A stretch of DNA of 64,000 nucleotides from Serripes groenlandicus (taxonomy: Eukaryota > Mollusca > Bivalvia > Cardiida > Cardiidae). Location: positions 34,617,324 through 34,681,323 of the forward strand of contig JASEVX010000011.1 in NCBI GenBank assembly GCA_031761405.1, written 5' to 3'. How positions within the stretch are numbered: the stretch's first letter is position 1; every line of letters starts with the position of its first letter. Under the pieces are notes generated by a model that was given only the letters and a program-made list of their open reading frames with translations, was not told where the DNA came from and did not search any database. Shown here piece by piece: positions 55,992 through 64,000 of the stretch. The position numbers were made by a program, and so were the translations under genes.

Positions 55992-57628
55992 GATCATTGC
56001 TGTACCGGTGCTTGAATTGCGGCAGGAATACATTGTGTCATAAACAATCTTCATGTCCCGGTATAACCTAGAAAAGGTCAAGGTTTCATAGGAAGAATGT
56101 TATGCCCAGGTTTGTAAGTGCTCATAGTTACTGTCTGATTTACATATTTAGACAGGTAAAAATGGTTTTCTAATCAGTGAATGATGTCCTTGGTATTCAC
56201 ATTATCTGAAACAAATACTGGAAACATCTTCATGCTATTGCAAAGTATCTTTGTACTAACGGTAACATATATGAACTAATTTTTATATATCGTCGCTCTC
56301 CTCCAATGGCTTTTCTTTGTCATTAATTAACCCGTTCCCACCTGCAGACACAATAGCAGCAGACGACTTTTGAAAAATTTGGCCACAATGTTTTCCACTT
56401 ATAGTCATTGGTTATCCATTCAATTATATAGAGATTTTCCATTTTTTGACAAAAAATGTTCCAAGTCGTCTGCTGCAAATTAGTTGTATGGGGGAAAGGG
56501 TTAACAAGGAAACGATTTTATATGTCAATGATGATTGTGTGTGTGTGTTTTAATTATATGTACAGGATGGATATATTGGATCTTGTGAAATAAAAACATG
56601 AAACATGAAACTTTATAATTATTTCCCACCAATAGCAAATAATTTCACTCACTGTAATCGGGGACTACTAATAATACCTATTAGAAGTCAAGCTGTATTA
56701 TGTACAATTTGTATTCCAATTAGAGGTATGCTAAAGCTTTCATTATCCCTTTCTCACATAACTCATTTAAAAATAATTCCAGTGCAACACGCCGACAATA
56801 TGCATAACTAGGCTTGGTATCAATCAATCTTGTGAAGTTATATTGAATTCTGACAAAGGGTTGCTGAGAAATAGTGTTCACAAGAAATGTCCACAGACCA
56901 ACGGACCGACAAACCGATCAACAAGCGTGACTCATATATAGCCCCCATATACTATGTATCTGGGGGTATAACTACACTTTGATTAATAAAGATTTTTCCA
57001 CAATTTTGCCAAACTGTTTTCGAGGTAGCTATATAGTCTGCTGTAGATTTGCTATATGTGTGAAATAGTAAGTAGCCTGCAACAGATTTGCTATATATGT
57101 GTGAAAGCCTTTTGAAAACCTTTTTTTAAAGACAATAATTGAGCCATTGCATGTGAAAAGGTACAAGTTGACATTTCTGAACAGTGGAGGTTCAGAGCAT
57201 CTTGTCCACCTACCTTTTCCTCTTTTCCTCTTATCATAATCCACACTAGTTGACAGAATCTTCTAACAAGCTAGTAACATGTGAACAGTAGAGATCCTGA
57301 TTAGACTGTGTGGTTGCACAGGCTAAATATATGGTTCTTGTTATGTGCACAAACAGTGAAAACAGTGAAGTAACTAAAGTGTTTGGCGAACCAGCCTCAC
57401 TGCTCCATTGTTCGTGATATGGGCAACATTATGCAAAACGGACATTGTGGATGCCTAGAACAGTAAAGATCAAGATCAGCCAGCACCTTCACTTGCTCGC
57501 ATCAGTCGGAGATACCCAAAAACGATAAAACATTCATGCAATTTATCGCAATATCTAAATTAAGATATCAAAATGGTCCTTTATCATGTCAGTGATGAAA
57601 AAAACCTGTCCTATCACACACCAACATT
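55992..57628. other. Intergenic with small repeats
   Basis: No gene is recognised. Includes a TTAA MITE (listed separately), a (GT)n run at about 56,534-56,546, a hairpin GCCCCCATATACTATGTATC with TGGGGGTATAAC at 56,940-56,973 after GGACCGACAAACC (like the Helentron block end), and a fragment of MITE arm at 56,990-57,110. Confidence 0.5.
56337..56504. mobile_element. Palindromic MITE, TTAA-flanked, short
   Basis: A 168-bp copy from TTAACCCGTTCCCACC to GGGGGAAAGGGTTAA, lacking most of the central hairpin. Confidence 0.75.
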
Positions 57629-57880
57629 TCGAGGGCTTGGCGTGAAACGGTTGTAACTTAAAACCTATTTTGAAAACCCTGGTTTAGGGGCAATTTTGAT
57701 CCCTTTGTAAACAATGCAAATTTAGGTGCCATTGCTCAGAACGAGCAATGGCACCTAAATTTCCATTGTTTACCAAGAAAAATGATTTTACGCTTATAAA
57801 GACTTCATGACGAGGTGATCAACTTTGTTAATAAAATACCTATTTTAGTTACAACCGTTTCACCCCAAGCCCTCGATCTA
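57629..57880. mobile_element. Palindromic MITE (CGAGGGCTTGG termini)
   Basis: Inverted termini CGAGGGCTTGGCGTGAAACG at the left and GTTTCACCCCAAGCCCTCG at the right. The centre is the hairpin TTAGGTGCCATTGCTC/GAGCAATGGCACCTAA. A half copy lies at 52,085-52,205. Confidence 0.8.
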
Positions 57881-57884
57881 CATG

Positions 57885-58081
57885 TCATACCAAAGACTTT
57901 AACAATGTTAGTAATGGCGGCCCTCCTTGGCCCTCATGGTGTCGGGGTTTAGCATTACGACTGACTGGCTGGTGTCAGGATGAATGGACCAGTTGAACTG
58001 GTAAATTACCCAGGAATCGCCGTGACATAACTGAACAAATGCTGAAAGCCGCATAAAACATCAAACAATCAATTAATCAAA
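57885..58081 (+). mobile_element. SINE, second family, 5'-truncated
   Basis: Plus-strand body ATGTCATACCAAAGACTTTA through GGCTGGTGTCAGGATGAAT to CGCCGTGACATAACTGAACA, with tail CATCAAACAATCAATTAATC. Same family as 8,220-8,372. Confidence 0.6.
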
Positions 58082-58194
58082 CATGTATATATATACACGG
58101 TATGTTTACCATTCACCTGCATGAGGTGGCAACATATAACTGCATTCAGTTTTGTTGGACGCGTTTCAATTATAAAACATCAGAGGTCTAGATT

Positions 58195-58660
58195 ATTGAT
58201 ATTTTACAGTACTACTGGTCCATTTATCCTGACACCAGTCAGTCTGTCGCGTAATACTAACCCCCATAACCCTGAGCACCAATTGATTGATTGATTGATT
58301 GGGGTTTAACGCAGTTTTTAACAATTTCTCAGTCATATCACAAGGCCAGTTCACCTACTCATATGTTTCCTCTTCCCAAGCAACTGGCTGCTTTTCCACA
58401 TAGACTTAGCCCATTGGTGGAAGACAAATGACGCATGTCGCAAGGGCTTTTGTCAAACGTCGGAAAGAAAGTTGGCCTAGTCGGGATTCGGACTCTAAAA
58501 CCCCTGGATTGACAGCCCGCGTCGTTACCGACTGAGGTACCGGGACTCGACCCCTGAGCGCCAAGGAGGGGCAGCAATTATTACCATTTAAAGTATTTGG
58601 TATTATCAGGTCGGGGATCAAACCCGCTTAATTACGAGGAAGATAAACTGATATAACCAC
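58195..58660 (-). mobile_element. SINE second family with a nested tRNA-Asn-type SINE
   Basis: The outer SINE (58,195-58,287 and 58,549-58,660) is interrupted by a tRNA-derived SINE (58,288-58,548; minus-strand GGTACCTCAGTCGGTAACG head, AATCAATCAATCAATT tail). CCTGAGCACC before and CCTGAGCGCC after the insert look like its target duplication with one change. Confidence 0.7.
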
Positions 58661-58758
58661 ACAGTACCTTTCTAATTACTTAATAAAGCCCTATGCTATG
58701 GGTACCCAAACAAATGATCTCAGTGAGAAAATTCTTTTGAGTACCAACATCAAAAGGT

Positions 58759-59318
58759 TTAACCCTTTCCCACATACAACAAATCTGCAGCATACAAGTT
58801 TGAAATGACCATAGAAAAGATAAGGAAAATCTTTAAAAATGAAAGCATAATTCTTGAATAGAGTTGACAACATTGTGGCAAAAGGAGAATTTGCCCATCA
58901 TGAGCAAATTCATCTTTTGTCAGGGGCGTAACTCCCTTTAGGCACTGTAGGCACGTGCCTACACATTTTTTTCAAAAAAGCCCCAAAATGCAGCTGCGGT
59001 GATACACATCTGCGTAATGTATCCACCAGATCAGCCTGCGCTGTCTGCGCAAACTGATCCGGCCGACACATTCCGTCTAATGGGGGATAGAGTAGTGATT
59101 CCTGAAACAGAAAAAACACAGGAGGCAGAAAGTGTATATCTAGGTACACCTGTGTGGCATGCTTAGGCTGATCCAGGTTGATACTTTATGCAGAGTCCAC
59201 AATGTTGATTTTCTCACAAGACGGCACATTGATTATTGCCAAGCTACGCCTCTGTTTGTCATCACAAGTGATCTGCTTCGTAGGCATCAAAAAGCATTTC
59301 TATGTGGGACAGGATTAA
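58759..59318. mobile_element. TTAA MITE interrupted by a CAG(G/A)GGCGTA element
   Basis: The outer palindromic MITE runs from TTAACCCTTTCCCACATAC to TGTGGGACAGGATTAA. At 58,921-59,254 it holds an insert with inverted ends CAGGGGCGTAACT and AGCTACGCCTCTG (hAT-like ends), flanked by TTTGT on both sides. The insert itself contains most of a GAGCCGTC MITE (about 59,005-59,227), making three nested layers. Confidence 0.75.
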
Positions 59319-59419
59319 GGGTAAAATAAGGATTACAGAGCAAGAAATATGCATTTTATATATAGAGCTCTGAAACACAAATAAAAAAGTATTCACACTA
59401 TATACACAGCATATTAATA

Positions 59420-59565
59420 TCAGTGACAAAAGTCTATACTGCTGGGTCCATTCCTGTGTTCATATAAATTCAGTTCTTTATTGTCCAAATACACATTACC
59501 AAGGCAACCTTTGAACCCATGTTTATACTCATCTGGCAGGCCGTGAGGCATGTCCGACTTCCCAC
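59420..59565 (-). CDS. Laminin-G protein gene, terminal coding exon
   Basis: Last exon of an extracellular-matrix gene on the minus strand. An acceptor (TTCAATCTGTTGTAG) precedes it, and 48 codons including TGA follow. It encodes GGKSDMPHGLPDEYKHGFKG and CLGNVYLDNKELNLYEHRN, ending IDFCH. This is the end of a laminin-G domain: the GFxGCL strand and the last two cysteines that form the standard disulfide. Splice phase joins exactly with the donor at 61,457 (G|GT). The domain wording resembles agrin and perlecan C-termini. The gene continues upstream beyond the window; no polyadenylation signal was identified. Confidence 0.8.
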
Positions 59566-59668
59566 CTACAACAGATTGAAATATACATCAATTAGTAAAA
59601 TTATATAGAGTACTAAATAAGGAGGAGTAAATGGGTCTTTGGCTAAGTATATCTCACATATGATTTAT

Positions 59669-59898
59669 TTAAACCCTTTCCCACATACAACAATTTTGCA
59701 GCAGACGACTTTGAAAACATGGTGACAAAAACCTGAAAAATCTCCATGAAAGGTACCTTAATTGTTGAATAAAGTTGAAAACATTGTGGCCAAAGGAGAA
59801 ATTGCTCATCATGAGCAATTTCACCTTTGGCCACAATGTTTTCAAAAGTCGTCTTTTGCTACTGCATCAAAATGCGCCTGCAGGTGGGAAAGGGTTAA
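59669..59898. mobile_element. Palindromic MITE in laminin-G intron
   Basis: From TAAACCCTTTCCCACATAC to GGTGGGAAAGGGTTAA. Hairpin ACATTGTGGCCAAAGGAG/CCTTTGGCCACAATGT around GCTCATCATGAGC. Confidence 0.85.
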
Positions 59899-60015
59899 AT
59901 CCTATATTGTGGGTATCAAAAGAATCGTCTTCCTGTACTGTTGAGTACCAACAACAACAGGTTTGAATTTCAAATAAAGATTTACATAAGTGAAATATGC
60001 CCCTTATTTTAAGAT

Positions 60016-60960
60016 TTGTGACAATATATGTGTTACCTGTCATTTAGGCTGAACTGTGACAATATATGTGTTACCTGTCATTTAGGCTGAATTGTGACAA
60101 TATATGTGTTACCTGTCATTTAGGCTGAATTGTGACAATATATTTGTAACCTGTCATTTAAGCTGAATTGTGACAATATATGTGTTACCTGTCATTTAGG
60201 CTGAATTGTGACAATATATGTGTAACCTGTCATTTAGGCTGAATTGTGACAATATATGTGTAACCTGTCATTTAGGCCCGATTGTGACAATATATGTGTA
60301 ACCTGTCATTTAGGCTCGATTGTGACAATATATGTGTACCCTGTCATTTAGGCTCAATTGTGACACTATATGTGTAACCTGTCATTTAGGCTCAATTGTG
60401 ACAATATATGTGTAACCTGTCATTTAAGCTCAATTGTGACAATATATGTGTAACCTGTCATTTAAGCTCAATTGTGACAATATGTGTCTAACCTGTCATT
60501 TAGGCTCAATTGTGACAATATATGTGTAACCTGTCATTTAAGCTCAATTGTGACAATATATGTTTAAGCTGTCATGTAAGCTCAATTGTGACAATATAGG
60601 TGTAACCTGTCATTTAAGCTCAATTGTGACAATATATGTGTAAGCTGTCATTTAAGCTCAATTGTGACAATGTATGTGTAAGCTGTCATTTAGGCTCAAT
60701 TGCAAAGCAATTCAGCAGACTATTGCTCGATTGTGACAATATATGTGTAACCTGTCATTTAGGCTCAATTGTGACAATATATGTGTAACCTGTCATTTAG
60801 GCTCAATTGTGACAATATGTGTGTAACCTGTCATTTAGGCTCAATTGTGACAATATGTGTGTAACCTGTCATTTAGGCTCAATTGTGACAATATATGTGT
60901 AACCTGTCATTTAGGCTCAATTGTGACAATATATGTGTAACCTGTCATTTAGGCTCAATT
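60016..60960. repeat. 38-bp minisatellite in laminin-G intron, about 24 copies
   Basis: The unit holds TGTGACAATATATGTGTAAC and CTGTCATTTAGGCTCAAT. The array is broken at about 60,700-60,732 by TGCAAAGCAATTCAGCAGAC, and the same text follows the array end at 60,958. The interruption is therefore a copy of the right flank brought in when a block was duplicated. Confidence 0.9.
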
Positions 60961-61456
60961 GCAAAGCAATTCAGCAGATTATTGCGATTGAGCAGATTTC
61001 ATCGGATGCTATGACCGTACAACCGCCAAAAAAAGTGTGCCACCGTAAAATAGTTAAAAATGTTCTCATGCCATGTGTGAACATATTTCTGAAACAACAA
61101 ATATGGACAATATTTTTGGTTTTAATACAGTAGGGAAAGTGTTTTATTGGCCATGTTGAATGTAATTCGAGTTATTTCAGTGAGATGGGTGGGGAAACCC
61201 ACGTGATATTAAATATCTGAAAATTCTAAGGCCAATGGGATGAGAAAATTACCTACTCATTGGTAGGTAAGCCACTTTCAACTCAGAAAAGTTTTTACAA
61301 AGAAACTGACGGTATTTTCGAAGTTCCAAAAGGAGAAATTACTAATTTAAGCAATTTTCCCTTTAACTACAATGTTCTTAAAAGTTGTCTGCTGCAGATG
61401 CATCAAAATACAAATGGGTTTTTGGTGTTTTGAATGAAAATAATCGGTTCTCATAC
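60961..61456. other. Intron sequence
   Basis: No repeat or exon is recognised apart from a small palindromic remnant at about 61,328-61,395. Confidence 0.45.
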
Positions 61457-61560
61457 CTATCCACAGCATGCCATCAGTATCTAATTGTGATGCACCGGAC
61501 GCCGATTCTGCACTGATTATTGGCTCATTATCAACTTGTAAGGTGGCTGTTCTTCTGTCT
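61457..61560 (-). CDS. Laminin-G protein gene, internal exon
   Basis: A 104-bp exon on the minus strand, between acceptor TATCTATGACATACAG and donor ATAG|GTATGA. It encodes DRRTATLQVDNEPIISAESA and SGASQLDTDGMLWIG, the middle of a laminin-G sandwich. The GASQLDTDG-LWIGG wording is close to that of agrin's last LG domain. It joins in phase with the exon at 63,191-63,430 (codon AG|A) and with the terminal exon. Confidence 0.8.
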
Positions 61561-61616
61561 CTGTATGTCATAGATAAAGAAAAGAAATAAGTGAAGTAAG
61601 TCTGATAAAGATGGCC

Positions 61617-61855
61617 CAGCCCTGGTAGCTCAGTCAGTAGCAATGGCAGCTGTTAAACCAGGAGTTGTGAGTTCGAACCGCAAGGTCTGCCAACATTCAT
61701 TCAGCATCTGATTGTGAATACAACAAGAATCATTTGTCTACCACCAATGGGCTAACAGTCTATCTGGAAAAAGCAGCCAGTTGCTAAGAAAGACTTGTGT
61801 GTTGTGTAATGGTGAGAAAAATGGCTGGCATGATATCATGGACGATTTGTTGATA
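61617..61855 (+). mobile_element. tRNA-derived SINE in intron
   Basis: Plus-strand copy. Box A is GGTAGCTCAGTCAGTAG and box B GAGTTCGAACC; the body has CCACCAATGGGCTAACAG. Same family as 17,935-18,226, tail degraded. Confidence 0.7.
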
Positions 61856-61861
61856 ATGGCG

Positions 61862-62089
61862 TTAACCCTTTTCCTCATATAGACGCTTTCTGACGCCTCT
61901 GCAGCAGACGGCTTTTTGAAAACAGTGACAAAAGAAGAAATTGCACAAAACGAGCAATTTCTCTTTTTGCCACAATGTTTTCCACTTTAAGTCATAGGTT
62001 ATCCATTCAAATATGGAGATTTTCTATGTTTTGACAAAATATGTTCAAAGTCGTCTGCTGCAGAATTGTCATATGAGGGAAAGGGTTAA
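61862..62089. mobile_element. Palindromic MITE, TTAA-flanked
   Basis: 228-bp copy, TTAACCCTTTTCCTCATAT to ATATGAGGGAAAGGGTTAA, in an intron of the laminin-G gene. Confidence 0.8.
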
Positions 62090-62160
62090 ACCCCAATTTA
62101 TCAAATGAAAAGATGACTTCGCAGAAAAAGAATTTTGAAAAGAACACATTTGTTAGAGTG

Positions 62161-62790
62161 TAGCCCTTTCCTACATCTAATGCATTTGACACATTTTTAG
62201 CAGATTACATATGGAAACATTGTCGCGAAAGGAGTAATTGCTCATAAAAAGCAGTTTTCTACTTTTGCCACAATGTTTTTAAACATCATTTTGATGCAAA
62301 AATATCATAATATGTCTGTATATGGGAAAGGGTTAACCATGTACAACAACCCTGCAGACAACTTTTAACACATCTACACGAAAATGTGGAAATCTCAATA
62401 AATGAAAATCTAATTTTTGCAAAGAGTTGAAGTTTTGAGTCTAAAATAGAAATTACTCAAGAACAGGCGCTTGAAAGAAAGTACACAAGTCTAATATGAA
62501 AGCAATATCTGCAACGGGTCTAGACTTTAGGACAGTGTTGCAGCTTTGGCCATGGAAAGAAAAAAATCCTCTATCAGACCCTTTCCCACATAAAACAAAT
62601 TTGCAGGAGATGGCTTTGAAAACATTTAGTTAAAAACACAGAAAAAAATCTCTATAAATGAAGGTATAATTACTGAAAACAGTTGAAAACATTGTGGCAA
62701 ACAGAGAAATTTCTCCTTTTGCTACAAGGTTTCCAAAATTATTCTGCTGCAGAAGCGTCAGAAAGCGTCTGTATGTTGGAAAGGGTTGTG
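62161..62790. mobile_element. Two further TTAA-family MITEs
   Basis: 62,161-62,336 (CCCTTTCCTACATC to TATGGGAAAGGGTTAA) and 62,577-62,790 (CCCTTTCCCACATAA to GTTGGAAAGGGTT), both decayed palindromes. Confidence 0.65.
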
Positions 62791-62889
62791 GCAAAAAGGA
62801 GAATTGTTTTGAACAATTTCATATATTCCCAAACTGTATTAACTTCAGCAATTTTCTGCTGCAAAGATGGACAAATACTTTTTGTATTG

Positions 62890-63105
62890 GGGAAAGAGTC
62901 ATTCCTTTCAGCATAATACAGAATGCTGCCACGTACTGCCCATCAAAAAAACCGAATTGCTTGTTTTGAACAATTATTCCCTTTTTCACAATGTATTTTG
63001 TTCCAAATATTGTCTGCTGAAAGGTGACAAAAATTGATTTTATTGGTGGAAGGAATTCTGCCTTGCCGCATATACAGAACACCATTGTCCATAATAAATA
63101 TTGTG
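62890..63105 (-). other. Decayed copies of the laminin-G exon 3' end
   Basis: Minus-strand GATGGGCAGTACGTGG...ATTATGCTGAAAGG (about 62,890-62,945) and ATGGACAATGGTGTTCTGTATATGC (about 63,060-63,095) resemble the exon end GATGGGCAATGGCATCGTGTATATGCCGAAAG at 63,191-63,222. Spacing is about 145 bp, so they look like old tandem duplicates of the exon-donor region. Confidence 0.4.
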
Positions 63106-63190
63106 GGAAAATAAATAAATAACATATTCGTTTAAAGTGGCCAGGCTGCAAAGGCAACGAAAACTGTAAGTTTCATTGAAAAAGTCCTAC

Positions 63191-63430
63191 CTTTCGGCAT
63201 ATACACGATGCCATTGCCCATCACTAACATACACGGTTGAGCGAACACGGAATATATTCTCCTGGGTTTGTTTACCGAGGTTATAACTCATCTCCAGGTA
63301 GCTGTTGCTAATAACAACCGTAAAATAGTCCCCTGACACTCCAGGACCCTGGTTCTGAAAGATGAGCATCCCATGTTTCTGATGGGTGTGAAAACGGAAT
63401 TGAAACTTATTGCTCTTCTGGGCTTTTATA
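63191..63430 (-). CDS. Laminin-G protein gene, internal exon
   Basis: A 240-bp exon on the minus strand. The acceptor is CTTGTTATTTCAG and the donor GAAAG|GTAGGA. It encodes FQFRFHTHQKHGMLIFQNQG, DYFTVVISNSYLEMSYNLGK and STVYVSDGQWHRVYAE, the first half of a laminin-G domain (the DGQWHxV strand is diagnostic). It begins in phase with a preceding exon outside the window. The protein is expected in basement membrane or at the cell surface, as an agrin/perlecan-like or related LamG protein; which of these cannot be settled from one domain. Confidence 0.85.
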
Positions 63431-63452
63431 CTGAAATAACAAGATAATTATA

Positions 63453-63645
63453 TTAACCCCTTTCCTACCTGCAGACCCATTCGGATGCATATGTCTTTAA
63501 AAACAATGTGACAAAAGAATAAATTGCTCATTATATATCCACAATGCATTCATTAAGATTTCATTTAAAGAAATTCTCAACTGTTTTGCCAAGATGGTTT
63601 TAAAAGGTGTCTGCTGCAGATTTTTCCTATGTTGAAGAGGGTTAA
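63453..63645. mobile_element. TTAA-family MITE next to splice acceptor
   Basis: TTAACCCCTTTCCTACCTGC to GAAGAGGGTTAA. Its end lies 23 bp from the exon boundary at 63,430, so it forms part of the polypyrimidine/branch region. Confidence 0.65.
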
Positions 63646-64000
63646 CGCTTTTCTACAAACAACAAATCTGCAGCAGACTTCTTTGAAAACATATTTGCAA
63701 ACATAACTAGAACTATCACTGAAGATGATAAATACCCCCAAAACAGCACCTTGATTCAAAATATGGCTTCCGACCGACCGACCGATAGGTAGTCCTATCA
63801 AACAGTACTCATTTTGACCTTTGACCATGACTTTGAACTTTGAGGTACAAGCCACCTCATAATGGTGAACATGTGTGCCCAGTAACTTGAGAATCCTATG
63901 ATGCATGGTTGAGATGCGGACCGGACAAGGTAGTCCTATCATACAGTATTCATTTTGACCTTTAACCTCTGAGTGTGACCTTGATCTTTGAGGTACAATC
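63646..64000. repeat. Intron or intergenic with a ~143-bp direct repeat
   Basis: AGGTAGTCCTATCA and CATTTTGACCTTTGACC-like text at about 63,786 recurs at 63,929. No exon is recognised. Confidence 0.5.

Overview
This is nuclear DNA of an animal, most likely a bivalve mollusc. It is AT-rich and dense in repeats, with spliced exons of a laminin-G protein, intronless neuropeptide-type GPCRs, tRNA-derived SINEs, palindromic MITEs, Harbinger and Helitron relics and several satellites. The mollusc assignment is an inference from gene and repeat style; no marker gene proves it.

Layout. (1) About 1-55,490 is a tandem segmental triplication. Unit 1 (off the left edge to ~13,260), unit 2 (~13,260-27,860) and unit 3 (~27,860-55,490) each begin with a minus-strand class A GPCR gene followed by ~12 kb of shared non-coding sequence. 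The GPCR C-terminal tail is encoded by a 48-bp minisatellite that runs on past the stop codon. Units 1 and 2 both carry a Harbinger transposase relic, a TATA box with a 27-codon basic ORF, and the same series of MITEs and SINEs. (2) Unit 3 is split by insertions. The largest is ~10.2 kb (about 32,540-42,810). It holds a complete 6.29-kb DNA transposon (32,980-39,271) with perfect 22-bp terminal inverted repeats and a 1,587-codon frame broken by one stop. The protein combines paired zinc-binding motifs, DDE-like acidic residues, a FEN/XPG/PIN-like nuclease motif set and a C-terminal CXC domain, which fits the Academ superfamily as I know it. (3) At 47,675-51,780 a second Harbinger transposase is interrupted by ~85 copies of a 43-bp satellite whose unit is a piece of that same transposase reading frame. 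(4) At 52,272-55,007 an insertion carries a broken Helentron-type helicase-endonuclease. (5) 59,420-63,430 holds the last three exons found of a minus-strand agrin/perlecan-like laminin-G gene. Its introns are filled with TTAA-flanked palindromic MITEs and a 38-bp minisatellite.

Functional content is small: three neuropeptide-type receptors, one extracellular-matrix gene end and one near-intact transposon. The rest records repeat birth and movement. Because the units are near copies, several insertions can be read against empty sites: a SINE with a 10-bp target duplication in unit 2, a foldback element in unit 1, and the Helentron block in unit 3.
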